Origin: Desulfobacteraceae bacterium
GTDB taxonomy: Bacteria > Desulfobacterota > Desulfobacteria > Desulfobacterales > Desulfosarcinaceae
NCBI GenBank assembly: GCA_013003715.1
Contig: JABDIN010000048.1
Span: 25,305-89,304 of the forward strand
Direction: 5' to 3'
DNA: 64,000 nt
Shown: positions 18,121 to 28,373 of the stretch, one piece after another
Numbering within the stretch: the first letter of the stretch is position 1
Layout of the letters: the number at the start of each line of letters is the position of its first letter
Translations under genes and position numbers: made by a program
The notes under the pieces: generated by a model
What the model saw: the letters and a program-made list of their open reading frames with translations, nothing else
Told to the model about the DNA's origin: nothing
The model's database searches: none

Positions 18121-19041
18121 ATGGCCAATCACCCTAAAACCGCGGTCAGTATTGGCCCGGCCGACTTGAAAAATTGTGTGATGACCGCCTCCGGAACCTT
18201 CGGATACGCCGGGGAATTCGCCGGGTTCATGGATCTGAATCGGTTGGGCGGCATCATCGTAAAAGGACTGTCGCTGAAACCGTCCGGAGGCAATCCACCG
18301 CCACGTATCGTTGAGACCGCCTGTGGCATGCTCAATGCCATCGGGCTTGAAAACGTGGGACTTGATGCGTTTATCGAGAAGAAACTGCCATTTTTGAAAA
18401 CACTGTCCACGCCGGTTTTCGTCAATATCTATGGTACCACCATTGCCGAATACGCCGAGTTGGCCCAACGGTTGGAGGAAATTCCCGAGATCGCCGGCCT
18501 TGAAGTCAATATCTCCTGCCCGAATGTGAAAAAAGGAGGTATCGCTTTTGGTGCGGATCCGGCTACCGCCCATGACGTCGTCACCGCCGTGCGCCGGAAG
18601 ACCACGAAATCCCTGATGGTAAAGCTCTCCCCGAACGTCACGGATATTACCCATATTGCATGCAGTGTCGTGGACGCGGGTGCGGATGCGCTCTCCCTGA
18701 TAAACACCATCACCGGCATGGCCATAGATGTGGAGACCCGGCGTCCCATACTGGCGAATATCACCGGTGGTCTTTCCGGACCGGCCATTAAACCGGTTGC
18801 CCTGCGGATGGTCTGGCAGGTTGCGCAAAAGGTCGACATACCCATCGTCGGTGTCGGCGGTATTATGGGTACCGGGGATGCCCTGGAATTCTTGATAGCG
18901 GGTGCCAGTGCCGTCCAGATCGGGACGGCCAATTTTGTGAATCCGAAAACAGCCGTCGAGGTGGTGGACGGCATCGAAGCCTGGATGAAGGCCAATGAAA
19001 TCGAGAATATCCATGAGATCATCGGATCGATTCGGGTTTAA
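18121..19041 (+). CDS. pyrD: Dihydroorotate dehydrogenase, class 1B catalytic subunit
   Basis: A 306-residue flavoenzyme that oxidises dihydroorotate to orotate in pyrimidine synthesis. The class-1 signatures are GTFGYAGEF near the N-terminus, EVNISCPNVKKGG and GVGGIMGTGDALEFLIAGA with the FMN phosphate site. The catalytic base is the Cys of NISCPN, as in class 1 rather than class 2 enzymes. Class 1B normally works with the Fe-S/FAD subunit PyrK, often encoded next door; no pyrK is adjacent here, so it must be elsewhere. Confidence 0.93.
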   Translation: MANHPKTAVSIGPADLKNCVMTASGTFGYAGEFAGFMDLNRLGGIIVKGLSLKPSGGNPPPRIVETACGMLNAIGLENVGLDAFIEKKLPFLKTLSTPVFVNIYGTTIAEYAELAQRLEEIPEIAGLEVNISCPNVKKGGIAFGADPATAHDVVTAVRRKTTKSLMVKLSPNVTDITHIACSVVDAGADALSLINTITGMAIDVETRRPILANITGGLSGPAIKPVALRMVWQVAQKVDIPIVGVGGIMGTGDALEFLIAGASAVQIGTANFVNPKTAVEVVDGIEAWMKANEIENIHEIIGSIRV

Positions 19042-19469
19042 ACCGAATCCGCTCCCGGATCGATGAAAATTCCGTGGCCACCCCTTGCCGTTCTTTAGGC
19101 TTCATCACATCGGTTAAGTAATTTTTCTCCTAGTTTATGCAGTTCTCTAACCTTTTTTCCATAGTTGGGTGGGTATTCAACTGCCGATCTACCTCTTCAG
19201 GTCCGCGTTTATTTCATTTTGTAGTGATATATTATTAATTATATAGAATTGTTATGTTTTTGGTAAAGCCTTGGAGCCGATGCCCTGGCCGTCCGGCATT
19301 ATATTTGCTTTAAACAATACTTCAGATAGCGCAATGGTTCACTCCGATTGGTGACCATTTGTATAGCAGGACAAAAAGAAACAGATGAGATAGCGAGATA
19401 GCGGGATATGCCCACGCCGGGCAAATCAGGAGAAAAAACAATAGCATGTTAACCCTCTCCTGAACCACT
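19042..19469. other. 428-bp AT-rich intergenic region between pyrD and the leuA terminator
   Basis: No coding frame, tRNA or promoter that I can support. The central part (about 19200-19260) is AT-rich. The region ends in the bidirectional terminator. Confidence 0.5.
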
Positions 19470-19506
19470 AAAAAGGCAGAGACCAAAAGTCTCTGCCTTT
19501 TTTTGG
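19470..19506. terminator. Bidirectional intrinsic terminator between pyrD and the ilv-leu operon
   Basis: A perfect 12-bp stem AAAGGCAGAGAC/GTCTCTGCCTTT with loop CAAAA is followed by T-runs on both strands. It lies 30 bp after the leuA stop on the minus strand and ends the branched-chain operon; it can also stop transcription from the pyrD side. Confidence 0.92.
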
Positions 19507-19536
19507 TTGAAAGCGGTGACTCGGCTATGAATGGGG

Positions 19537-21075
19537 TCAGAGACCCTGGGCGGCTTTAACCGGGTGGTTTTTCAGGTATTCCAATCGATTCAGGCCATTG
19601 ATAAACGCATTGGCGCTGGCGGTGATGATATCCGCATCAGAACCGCGTCCCAAGGCCACCAGGCCGTTTTCCTTCAATCTCACGGTAACTTCCCCCTGGG
19701 CATCCGTACCGCCGGTTAAAGCGCTGACGGTAAATCGCACCAGTTCGCAGGTGGAGCCGGTGAGCTCCAGAATAGTGTTGAATGCAGCATCGATGGGACC
19801 GTTGCCATAGGCGGCGCCTTTCACGGAATCTCCGCGGGCGTCGAGTTGGACACTGGCCATGGGCAGGACCGTATTGCCGCTGGTGACATGGATATAGTTG
19901 AGTTTGAATATATCGGGCGTACGGAGAATGCCTTCGGTCACCAGTGCTTCGAGATCCTCATCCATGACGTGCTTTTTCTTGTCCGCCAAATCCTTGAACT
20001 TTTTGAATACAATATTGAGTTCTTCATCGGACAGATCGTAGCCCAGGTCTTTGAGATGCGTACGCATTGCATGACGGCCTGAATGTTTGCCCAGGACCAG
20101 TTTGTTTTTATTCAGTCCAATGGTCTCAGGCTCCATTATCTCATATGTCATGGGGTTTTTCAGCATACCGTCCTGATGTATGCCGGCTTCGTGAGCAAAC
20201 GCATTGGCACCGACCACGGCCTTATTGGGTTGTACCATGATGCCGGTGATCATGCTCACCAGCCGGCTTACCGGATATATTTTCCGGGTATTGATATTGG
20301 TGGTGACCGGCAGATAATTGGCGCGGGTGTGCAAGGCCATGACCACCTCTTCCAGGGAGGTGTTACCGGCGCGTTCCCCGATACCGTTTATGGTGACCTC
20401 TGCCTGGCGGGCACCGCAATTGATGGCGGAGATGGTGTTGGCCGTGGCCAGTCCCAGATCATTGTGGCAGTGGATGCTGAGAATCGCCTTATCGATGTCA
20501 GGGGTGTGGGCCTTGATATATTTTACCAGCTCCGCGAACTCTTCGGGTATGGCATATCCTACGGTATCCGGGAGATTGATGGTGGTTGCCCCCGCTTCAA
20601 TGACCGCCCCGAATACCGTGCACAAATATTCCCAGTCCGATCGGGATCCGTCCTCGGCGGAGAATTCCACGTTATCCGTAAGGGATTTCGCATAGCGCAC
20701 GGCCTGGACGGCGGTATCGATTACCTGTTCGCGATTCATTTTAAGCTTGTATTTCAAATGAATGTCGGAGGTGGCGATAAAAGTATGTATCCTCGGTTTT
20801 TTAGCATGCTGTATCGCCGCCCACGCCCGGTCGATATCCTCCTTGCTCGTCCGTGCCAGTGCGGCTACCTGGGTTTTTTCGAGTTTTGCGGCGATCTTTG
20901 AAACCGCTTCGAAATCGCCGTCCGATGCAGCGGGAAACCCGGCTTCGATCACATCGACCCCCAGGTCTTCCAATTGCGTGGCCAGTCGCAGTTTTTCCGC
21001 GGTATTCATACTGGCACCGGGCGATTGCTCACCATCCCTTAAGGTCGTATCAAATATGATCACACGTTCCGTCAT
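19537..21075 (-). CDS. leuA: 2-isopropylmalate synthase
   Basis: A 512-residue enzyme that condenses acetyl-CoA with 2-oxoisovalerate, the first committed step of leucine synthesis. The catalytic barrel opens with DTTLRDGEQSPG and has the metal-binding SIHCHNDLGLA; GIGERAGNTSLEEV and HEAGIHQDG also match. The C-terminal regulatory LeuA dimer domain (about 390-512) is complete, so leucine feedback control is expected. It is the last gene of the ilvD-ilvB-ilvN-ilvC-cimA-leuA operon. GGGAG precedes the ATG. Confidence 0.95.
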   Translation of the reverse strand: MTERVIIFDTTLRDGEQSPGASMNTAEKLRLATQLEDLGVDVIEAGFPAASDGDFEAVSKIAAKLEKTQVAALARTSKEDIDRAWAAIQHAKKPRIHTFIATSDIHLKYKLKMNREQVIDTAVQAVRYAKSLTDNVEFSAEDGSRSDWEYLCTVFGAVIEAGATTINLPDTVGYAIPEEFAELVKYIKAHTPDIDKAILSIHCHNDLGLATANTISAINCGARQAEVTINGIGERAGNTSLEEVVMALHTRANYLPVTTNINTRKIYPVSRLVSMITGIMVQPNKAVVGANAFAHEAGIHQDGMLKNPMTYEIMEPETIGLNKNKLVLGKHSGRHAMRTHLKDLGYDLSDEELNIVFKKFKDLADKKKHVMDEDLEALVTEGILRTPDIFKLNYIHVTSGNTVLPMASVQLDARGDSVKGAAYGNGPIDAAFNTILELTGSTCELVRFTVSALTGGTDAQGEVTVRLKENGLVALGRGSDADIITASANAFINGLNRLEYLKNHPVKAAQGL

Positions 21076-21162
21076 TGCTTTACTCCCTCACTTTTATAAA
21101 TTCAATATGAGTTAAAAATATATTTCAGCGTCATCACCGGTAAAGCAATGATCAAAGCAAAT

Positions 21163-21196
21163 GCCGCAAGGTGCCAGTGATATCACACCCTGCGGC
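21163..21196 (-). promoter_or_regulatory. Hairpin in the cimA-leuA spacer
   Basis: On the minus strand GCCGCAGGGTG and CACCTTGCGGC pair over 11 positions (one G-U) around a 12-base loop. It lies in the 204-bp spacer upstream of leuA. The downstream sequence is only moderately T-rich (ATTTGCTTT). It may be an RNA-stability hairpin or a weak terminator; no leucine-rich leader peptide was found with it. Confidence 0.5.
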
Positions 21197-21279
21197 GATA
21201 ATCTCCACATCTAAACTATTTTTTATGTATATTATCAAAACTATAAATCCTCTTGATCATGTTTTTCATGCGTCCGGGT

Positions 21280-22911
21280 TTACACCGCCCGGCATTTTTT
21301 CTCACCATGTTTCTGCCGGGATTCTTTTGCCAGTTTGTATTGAAAACTGTCGGCCAACGCCTGCCAGCTTGCTTCAATGATATCTTCGGAAACACCGATG
21401 GTAGACCAGATTTCATCCTGATCCCTGGATTCGATGAGCACCCGCACCAGGGCTTCGGTGCCTTTACGGCCGTCGATCACACGTACTTTGAAATCCACCA
21501 GTCGCATGGTATCCAGATCCGGGAAAAAACTTCCAAGGGCTTTTCTCAAAGCGTTATCGAGGGCACTCACCGGCCCCTGACCTTCAGCAGCGGTTATTTC
21601 ATGGTTGTCGCCCACCGCGATTTTCATGGTGGCATGCGCGGTACAGGGCCGGTCTTTGTCTTTTTCAATGGTCACGCGAAAGGCTTCCAATTCAAACAAC
21701 GGCTTGAATTGTTCGGTGAATTTTTCCAATAATATTTTCAACGATCCGTCCGCTGCATCGAATTGATATCCTTTTTCTTCAAGAGTCTTGATTTCATCCA
21801 CGATTTTCCGGCTGTCATAGCCATTGGCGCCCAGAACCACCCCCAGCTCCCTTGCCTTGTACTCCACATTGCTTTTTCCGGACAGGTCCGACACCAGCAC
21901 CCGCCGAATATTTCCGACGGTTTCAGGGCGTATGTGTTCATAGGCCACCGGCATTTTCATGATGGCATTCACGTGGATCCCGCCTTTGTGGGCAAAAGCG
22001 CTACGGCCGACGAAAGGCCGCGAGTTCATGGGGGTCATATTGGCGGTCTCGCTTACGAATCTTGACAGGTTCTTTAATTTGGCGAGGTTAGCACTGGTGA
22101 TGCAAGCGCTGCTCATTTTGGTGCACAGGATCGGAATAATCGATGTCAAATCCGCATTACCACAACGTTCACCATAGCCGTTTACAGTGCCCTGTACCAA
22201 TACCGCACCGGCGCGAACGGCTGAGACGGCGTTTGCAACGGCCAGGCCGCAATCATTGTGGGTATGTATGCCGAATTTCAGGCTAAGATCATCCGGAGCC
22301 ACACCCTGGTGTTCCGCCAGCCTGTTGCGAACCGATTGCATGATGGATTCAATTTCAAACGGCAGTGAACCGCCGTTCGTATCACAAAGTACCAGATATT
22401 CCGCCTTTCCCTCGATGGCGGCTTCAAGCGTCCGGACCGCATAGTCCGGGTCATCCTTGAACCCGTCAAAGAAATGCTCGGCGTCATAAATCACCTCACG
22501 CCCCTTGGCGTTCAAGTATTGGACACTCTCCCTTATCATGGCCAGGTTTTCCTCGGGCGAATTCTCCATTATTTCTTCAACATGAAGCATCCAGCTTTTT
22601 CCAAAAATGGCCACTGCTGGTGTTTCCGCCTCCAGAAGGGCTATCAGATTCTTATCCTCATGGCATTGTGAGTTTGGTTTGCGCGTGGCACCGAATGCGG
22701 TCAACTTGCCGTTTTCAAATGATTCCCCACGGGCCATATCAAAGAAGGCCATGTCCCGGGGATTGGAGCCCGGCCACCCGCCTTCAATGTACTGGATACC
22801 CAACTCATCCAACCGTTTGGCGATTTTCAACTTCTCAGCAGCGCTGAAATTGATGTTTTCTCCCTGTGTGCCGTCCCGCAAGGTGGTGTCGTATATAAGC
22901 GTGGGTTCCAT
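21280..22911 (-). CDS. cimA: Citramalate synthase
   Basis: A 543-residue DRE-TIM metallolyase relative of LeuA that condenses pyruvate with acetyl-CoA to (R)-citramalate, giving 2-oxobutyrate for isoleucine without threonine deaminase. YDTTLRDGTQGENI and GWPGSNPRD are characteristic of the CimA subgroup rather than LeuA; the metal motif is GIHTHNDCGLAVAN. A C-terminal LeuA-type allosteric domain is present (about 400-520). It sits between ilvC and leuA in the branched-chain operon. Confidence 0.93.
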   Translation of the reverse strand: MEPTLIYDTTLRDGTQGENINFSAAEKLKIAKRLDELGIQYIEGGWPGSNPRDMAFFDMARGESFENGKLTAFGATRKPNSQCHEDKNLIALLEAETPAVAIFGKSWMLHVEEIMENSPEENLAMIRESVQYLNAKGREVIYDAEHFFDGFKDDPDYAVRTLEAAIEGKAEYLVLCDTNGGSLPFEIESIMQSVRNRLAEHQGVAPDDLSLKFGIHTHNDCGLAVANAVSAVRAGAVLVQGTVNGYGERCGNADLTSIIPILCTKMSSACITSANLAKLKNLSRFVSETANMTPMNSRPFVGRSAFAHKGGIHVNAIMKMPVAYEHIRPETVGNIRRVLVSDLSGKSNVEYKARELGVVLGANGYDSRKIVDEIKTLEEKGYQFDAADGSLKILLEKFTEQFKPLFELEAFRVTIEKDKDRPCTAHATMKIAVGDNHEITAAEGQGPVSALDNALRKALGSFFPDLDTMRLVDFKVRVIDGRKGTEALVRVLIESRDQDEIWSTIGVSEDIIEASWQALADSFQYKLAKESRQKHGEKKCRAV

Positions 22912-23028
22912 TTATTTCTCCTGAATACCGCTTGTCCATCGAGGGAGACAACACGGGACATAGCCGGTGGATGCTGTGGGCTTCGCTCGTGCGGCCTCGA
23001 AACGACAGGACAAACGGCACAATTTGAT

Positions 23029-24078
23029 TTATTTTCTGTTCTCCGGTCTGAGGGACCTGACCGAAGTTCCGGTTTTCCACATTTCGGAATTGTGAATTTC
23101 ATCCAGTTCTTTTTTCAATTGTTCCCGGTAATCCGGAGCACTGTTACTGTCAAGCGTCCGTTTCGTCTCTTTTCCGGAGATGACACTCTCATACAATTCA
23201 TCGAATACCGGTGCGACGGCATCCCTGAATCTGGGAGACCAGTCCAGCGCTCCCCGTTGCGCCGTCGTGCTGCAATTGGCGAACATCCAGTCCATACCAT
23301 TCTCGGCCACCAGGCGGATCAGGCTCTGCGTCAGTTCTTCCACGGTCTCATTGAAAGCCTCGGAGGGGCTGTGCCCATGCTTGCGCAACAGTTTATACTG
23401 GGCTTCCATCACACCCGCCAGGCACCCCATCAAAACACCGCGTTCCCCGGTGAGATCACTGTAGACTTCATTTTCAAAGGTGGTTTGAAACAGATAACCG
23501 GAACCTATGGCGATGCCCATCGCCAGTGTCCGGTCCTTGGCACGGCCGGTATGATCCTGATGTACGGCGAAGCTTGAATTGATACCGCTGCCGTCAAGGA
23601 AATTGCGCCGGACAGTCGTGCCCGATCCTTTGGGCGCCACTAGAATCACATCCACATCATCAGGGGGGATGATGCCGGTCTGATCCTTGTAAACGATCGA
23701 AAAACCGTGTGAGAAATACAACGCATCACCCAGGTTCAGGCACTCTTTTACCTTCGGCCACATGGCCACTTGTCCTGCATCGGACAACAGGTATTGAATG
23801 GTGGTGCCGCGTTTGGCGGCTTCTTCGATGGAAAACAATGTCTTTCCGGGAATAAAACCGTCGGCAACGGCCCGGTCCCAAGATACGCCGCCTTCACGCT
23901 GGCCGATGATAACATCGACCCCGTTATCGCGCATATTCAATGCCTGTCCCGGTCCCTGAACACCATATCCCAGTATGGCAACGGTTTCTTTTTTCAGGAC
24001 GTCTCTGGCTTTTTCCAGAGTGAACTCCTCGGATGTGATCACTTCTTCAGTGGTGCCGCCAAAATCGATTTGAGCCAT
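23029..24078 (-). CDS. ilvC: Ketol-acid reductoisomerase
   Basis: A 349-residue enzyme converting acetolactate or acetohydroxybutyrate to the dihydroxy acids with NADPH and Mg2+. The Rossmann motif GYGVQG is at residues 37-42, with the cofactor loop IGQREGG after it. The GPGQALNMRDNG variant differs from the common GHAHALNL form. The catalytic block around GLMDWM-like NGMDWMFANCSTTAQRGALDW is present. Upstream is ilvN, downstream cimA. Confidence 0.94.
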   Translation of the reverse strand: MAQIDFGGTTEEVITSEEFTLEKARDVLKKETVAILGYGVQGPGQALNMRDNGVDVIIGQREGGVSWDRAVADGFIPGKTLFSIEEAAKRGTTIQYLLSDAGQVAMWPKVKECLNLGDALYFSHGFSIVYKDQTGIIPPDDVDVILVAPKGSGTTVRRNFLDGSGINSSFAVHQDHTGRAKDRTLAMGIAIGSGYLFQTTFENEVYSDLTGERGVLMGCLAGVMEAQYKLLRKHGHSPSEAFNETVEELTQSLIRLVAENGMDWMFANCSTTAQRGALDWSPRFRDAVAPVFDELYESVISGKETKRTLDSNSAPDYREQLKKELDEIHNSEMWKTGTSVRSLRPENRK

Positions 24079-24211
24079 TATTTTCTCCTTTGATGTGTTT
24101 TCCCGGTTTATGTGCCCGGATAACCGTTCTCCGGCATCCGGGTATTCCGGAAAGATATAATATTGTGTGATTTCTGATTTTTATGCGTATCGATCCTCAG
24201 CATTGATTATC

Positions 24212-24772
24212 CTATTTTACCGGCGGCTCACGAAATAACGCAATGGCGCCGGTTCTTGCTATTTTTTTTATGCCCATGGGTTTGAGCAGATTGATGAGAG
24301 CCGTCATTTTTTCCTCATTCCCCGTGGCTTCAATGGTGTAATATTCGGGGCCCACATCAACGACCTTGCATCTGAAAATATCAACGATGCGGAGTATTTC
24401 ATCCCGGTCTCTGGGTTGGGCCCGCACGCAAATCAAGGCCATCTCCCGCTGCACCGCGCGGGTATCCGACAGATCCCTCAATTTGATGACGTTGATCAGT
24501 TTTCGAAGTTGCTTCTCAATCTGTTCCATCAGCGGCGGGTCCGCCATGGTGACGATGGTAATCCGCGATACCATCGGATCGATGGTGGGCGCCACACATA
24601 AACTCTCAATATTGAACCCGCGGCCGCTGAACAACCCAACCACCCGTGACAAAACACCGGGTTTATTATCCACCAGCATGGTAATCGTATGCTTTTCAAT
24701 ATCCACGATACGTTTCCTTTCCACCGCTTGCTCACTGGACCCCGTTGCCATTGGCGTGGTGATCCGATTCAA
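24212..24772 (-). CDS. ilvN: Acetolactate synthase small (regulatory) subunit
   Basis: A 186-residue regulatory subunit. An ACT domain starts near residue 29 (TITMLVDNKPGVLSRVVGLF) and is followed by SGRGFNIESLCVAPT, the usual valine-binding region, and by a C-terminal ACT-like domain. It binds the catalytic subunit, raises its activity and makes it valine-sensitive. About 28 residues precede the ACT domain, slightly longer than common. It starts 23 bp after the ilvB stop. Confidence 0.93.
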   Translation of the reverse strand: MNRITTPMATGSSEQAVERKRIVDIEKHTITMLVDNKPGVLSRVVGLFSGRGFNIESLCVAPTIDPMVSRITIVTMADPPLMEQIEKQLRKLINVIKLRDLSDTRAVQREMALICVRAQPRDRDEILRIVDIFRCKVVDVGPEYYTIEATGNEEKMTALINLLKPMGIKKIARTGAIALFREPPVK

Positions 24773-24795
24773 TTCATCAGGTGTCTGTTCCGTTC

Positions 24796-26481
24796 CTATA
24801 CCAACAGCATTTCAGTGATCGGTTCCCCCGCCGGTACCATGGGATAAACACATTCTTCCTTTTCAACCACAAAATCCATAATTACCGGGCCATTGTATGC
24901 GAGGCCTTCCTTCAATACCGAGTCCACCTCATCAGGTTTCACGGCACGCAGTCCCTTTGCCCCATAGGCTTCCGCCAGTTTGACAAAATCCGGCGCACAG
25001 TCCATACAGGTTGCTGCATAACGTTTTTGATAAAACAATTCCTGCCATTGGCGGACCATGCCCAGGTAGCCGTTGTTCAGGATGACAATTTTTACCGGGA
25101 GCTTGTGCTGAACCGCCGTGGCCATCTCCTGAATATTCATCTGGATGCTGCCGTCCCCGGCGATATCCACAACCAGACTGTCCGGAAATGCGGTTTGAGC
25201 GCCAATGGCCGCAGGCAGGCCAAACCCCATGGTCCCTAATCCGCCGGAAGTCAGAAACTGCTGAGGACGGTCGTAGTGGAAATACTGGGCCGCCCACATC
25301 TGATTTTGTCCCACTTCTGTTGTGATGATGGCTTCCCCGGCAGTCAGGTCAAACAATCTTTCGATCACATATTGGGGTTTTATGGTTTTCTTTTGAACAT
25401 AGGCCAGCTTATGGGCGCGTTTCCATTCTTCGACCTGGTCCAGCCAGGGTTGCCGGATACCTGTAAGATCACCTAAGTCGGCTTTATCAATGAGCGAATT
25501 CAATTTTTTGAGACTCGTCTTGCAATCGCCCACAACAGGTACCGCCACCGAAATATTTTTGCGGATGGACGTGGGATCGATGTCGATATGAACGATTTTG
25601 GCCTGTTCTGCGAAACAATCGGTTTTGCCGGTAACGCGGTCATCAAACCTCACCCCCACGGCGATCATCAGGTCGCAATGTCCGGTGGACATGTTGGCCC
25701 GATACGTTCCATGCATGCCGATCATCCCCAGGCTCAGCGGGTCGGACCCGGGGAATCCCCCCAACCCCATGAGGGACATGGTCACCGGTATTTTTGTTTT
25801 TCGCGCAAAGCGGCTGAGTTCCCCGGCCGCTTTCGACAGGATAATACCACCACCGGCAAAAATCATCGGCCGTTGTGCGGTTTTGATCAGATCAACCACT
25901 TTTCGCAGTTGTTTGGCATTGGGTTCATATTTCGGATTGTAGGACTTGATTTTAACCGGTCCGAGTTTCTCATATTCTGCCGTACCGCTGGACACATTCT
26001 TGGGAATATCGATCAGCACCGGACCCGGACGGCCGGATCGGGCGATGTGAAATGCTTCCTTGACGGTTTGCGCCAAATCGTCGGTACTGGCCACCAGATA
26101 ATTATGTTTGGTGCAGGGACGGCTTATGCCGACGATATCAACCTCCTGAAAAGCGTCATTGCCGATCAGATGTGTCGGCACTTGTCCGGTGAGGATCACC
26201 AACGGTATTGAATCCATGTATGCGGTCGCAATCCCGGTAACGGCGTTTGTGGCACCGGGACCTGATGTGACGAGGCACACACCGACCTTGCCGGATGCCC
26301 TGGCATATCCATCGGCCGCATGAACGGCGCCTTGCTCATGACGAACAAGGACATGATGGATATCCGTATCCATCAGGGCATCATAAATGTCGATCACCGT
26401 ACCGCCGGGAAATCCGAAAATAGTGCCCACGCCTTCTTCTTTTAGCGCCTCTATTAAAATTTGCGATCCACTCAGTTTCAT
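24796..26481 (-). CDS. ilvB: Acetolactate synthase large (catalytic) subunit
   Basis: A 561-residue ThDP-dependent enzyme making acetolactate or acetohydroxybutyrate. The glutamate of the ThDP site is in VRHEQGAVHAADGYARA; the ThDP-Mg motif is GDGSIQMNIQEMATA; an FAD-binding middle domain is present. ATG 26481 is preferred because GAGGTGG lies just upstream; an in-frame ATG at 26514 would add 11 residues (MNTTLEERGGI) not typical of the family. Second gene of the operon after ilvD. Confidence 0.95.
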   Translation of the reverse strand: MKLSGSQILIEALKEEGVGTIFGFPGGTVIDIYDALMDTDIHHVLVRHEQGAVHAADGYARASGKVGVCLVTSGPGATNAVTGIATAYMDSIPLVILTGQVPTHLIGNDAFQEVDIVGISRPCTKHNYLVASTDDLAQTVKEAFHIARSGRPGPVLIDIPKNVSSGTAEYEKLGPVKIKSYNPKYEPNAKQLRKVVDLIKTAQRPMIFAGGGIILSKAAGELSRFARKTKIPVTMSLMGLGGFPGSDPLSLGMIGMHGTYRANMSTGHCDLMIAVGVRFDDRVTGKTDCFAEQAKIVHIDIDPTSIRKNISVAVPVVGDCKTSLKKLNSLIDKADLGDLTGIRQPWLDQVEEWKRAHKLAYVQKKTIKPQYVIERLFDLTAGEAIITTEVGQNQMWAAQYFHYDRPQQFLTSGGLGTMGFGLPAAIGAQTAFPDSLVVDIAGDGSIQMNIQEMATAVQHKLPVKIVILNNGYLGMVRQWQELFYQKRYAATCMDCAPDFVKLAEAYGAKGLRAVKPDEVDSVLKEGLAYNGPVIMDFVVEKEECVYPMVPAGEPITEMLLV

Positions 26482-26585
26482 AATTCCACCTCGTTCCTCT
26501 AAGGTCGTATTCATTCAGTTCATTTCCCAATTTTTACGTTGTCCCTTTATACCGATATACCGAATGATGTTGTGGTGATTAATGT

Positions 26586-28268
26586 TTATCCGGGACTACT
26601 CCGGACGATGGCGCCCAGGTGTGCGGAAGACACCATGCTGGCGTATCTCGCCATGTATCCGGATTTGATTTTGGGTTCCGGCGGTGTCCAGTCCGCCAGG
26701 CGTTGTTTGATGATATCCGGTGTCAACGAAACCGATATGGATTTGCCCGGAATATCGATCACAATTTCATCGCCATCTTCAACCATCGCCAACGGGCCAC
26801 CGGTGGCGGCTTCCGGAGAAATATGGCCGATTGCCGCGCCTCTTGTGCCCCCGGAAAACCGTCCGTCCGTCAACAGCGCCACATGAGCATCCAGGTCCAT
26901 GCCGGCGATGGCCGATGTCGGTGTGAGCATTTCCCGCATGCCCGGACCGCCCTTGGGGCCTTCGTATCGAATGACGATCACGTCTTTTTTCTGGATGTCG
27001 CCTTCCATGATGGCACGGGTGGCGGCTTCTTCCGAGTCGAAAACCCGCGCCGGACCGCTATGGCGAAGCATGTCGTTGCATACGGCGGACTGTTTGACCA
27101 CGCATCCTTCCGGCGCCAGATTCCCGAACAGGACAGCCAGGCCGCCTTGCTCGTGGTAGGGGTGATCCACCGGCCGGATGACTTCCGGATCCGTTATCTT
27201 CGCTGTTTTCAGTGTCTCTTTAAGCGGAGTACCGGAAACGGTCATGCATTCTTCATGAATGAGGCCCATACCATGGAGTGCTTTCATAACAGCCCCGATA
27301 CCTCCCGCCCGGTTCAGATCTTCAATCCGGTGCGATCCGCCCGGGCTCAGGGCACATAGATGAGGTGTTTTCAGGCTGATCTCATTAATCTTATTCAATT
27401 CAATGGCCAAACCGGCCTCCCGGGCAATGGCGGTCAGATGCAGGACGGTGTTGGTGGAGCAGCCCAACGCCATATCGACAACCAGTGCATTTTCAATGGC
27501 CTGGGGTGTCAGGATTTTCCGGGGGGTGATGTTGTTTTCCAGCAGATGAAGAATTTTCATACCGGTCTCTTTGGCCAATCGGATTCTGGCGGACATCACC
27601 GCCGGAATGGTGCCGTTTCCGGGGAGGGCCATACCGATGGCTTCGGTCAGGCAATTCATGGAATTGGCCGTGAACATGCCGGCACATGAACCGCAAGTGG
27701 GGCAGGCGGCATTTTCAACCTCCTCCAATTGCGCCTCGGACATCCGTCCGGTTTTCACCGCGCCCACCGATTCAAATACGGTGATCAGATCGATTTTGCG
27801 CCGCCCGTTTTCAGTTGATATTTCACCGGCCAGCATGGGGCCGCCACTGATGAAAATGGCCGGCAGGTCCAACCGTGCAGCCGCCATTAGCATACCGGGA
27901 ACGATTTTGTCGCAATTGGGGATGAACACCACGGCGTCCAGGGCATGTGCATTGACCATGACTTCCACGGAATCCGCTATCAACTCGCGGCTGGCCAGTG
28001 AATATTTCATGCCGTCATGATTCATGGAGATACCGTCGCAAACACCGATGGTACTGAATTCAATGGGGGTGCCGCCGGCCATGTAAATGCCGGCCTTGAC
28101 CGCATCGGCTATTGTGTCCAGATGAATATGACCGGGTATGATGGTGTTCGATGCGTTGGCCACCCCGATCAACGGGCGTTCGATCTCTGTCCGGGTATAG
28201 CCCATGGCTTTAAACAAAGATCGGTGGGGAGCTCGCTCAATTCCTTTTTTAACATTATCACTTCGCAT
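26586..28268 (-). CDS. ilvD: Dihydroxy-acid dehydratase
   Basis: A 560-residue Fe-S dehydratase acting in valine, leucine and isoleucine synthesis. Cluster cysteines lie in NCDKIVPGM and in [28 protein letters not shown] and the C-terminal [15 protein letters not shown] are diagnostic. It is the first structural gene of the operon, 22 bp after the attenuator T-run. The encoded lead position puts the whole pathway under the leader-peptide attenuator. Confidence 0.96.
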   Translation of the reverse strand: MRSDNVKKGIERAPHRSLFKAMGYTRTEIERPLIGVANASNTIIPGHIHLDTIADAVKAGIYMAGGTPIEFSTIGVCDGISMNHDGMKYSLASRELIADSVEVMVNAHALDAVVFIPNCDKIVPGMLMAAARLDLPAIFISGGPMLAGEISTENGRRKIDLITVFESVGAVKTGRMSEAQLEEVENAACPTCGSCAGMFTANSMNCLTEAIGMALPGNGTIPAVMSARIRLAKETGMKILHLLENNITPRKILTPQAIENALVVDMALGCSTNTVLHLTAIAREAGLAIELNKINEISLKTPHLCALSPGGSHRIEDLNRAGGIGAVMKALHGMGLIHEECMTVSGTPLKETLKTAKITDPEVIRPVDHPYHEQGGLAVLFGNLAPEGCVVKQSAVCNDMLRHSGPARVFDSEEAATRAIMEGDIQKKDVIVIRYEGPKGGPGMREMLTPTSAIAGMDLDAHVALLTDGRFSGGTRGAAIGHISPEAATGGPLAMVEDGDEIVIDIPGKSISVSLTPDIIKQRLADWTPPEPKIKSGYMARYASMVSSAHLGAIVRSSPG

Positions 28269-28289
28269 GGACGGATTCCTTTTTTGCCC

Positions 28290-28373
28290 AAAAAAAATCC
28301 GTTACCAGCCTTGGGGCTGATAACGGATTTTGTGTTTTTCTGGGTGGTCTTTAGCTAAGCCATTATCATCCCC
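28290..28373 (-). promoter_or_regulatory. Transcription attenuator of the ilv-leu operon (terminator and competing antiterminator)
   Basis: On the minus strand a 17-bp stem AAAATCCGTTATCAGCC (28331-28315), loop CCAA, GGCTGGTAACGGATTTT (28310-28294) runs into an 8-T stretch, a strong intrinsic terminator. The sequence GGGGATGATAATGG (28373-28360), inside the last codons of the leader peptide, can instead pair with CCGTTATCAGCCCC (28326-28313), the terminator's upstream arm, with 12 Watson-Crick pairs, one G-U and one mismatch. A ribosome stalled at the Leu/Val/Ile codons would leave this free and form the antiterminator. One reaching the stop codon would cover it and allow termination. Confidence 0.92.

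Noticed and set aside
21076..21279. Second leader-peptide attenuator before leuA
   Set aside because: A hairpin exists, but I found no Leu-rich short ORF and no good T-run.
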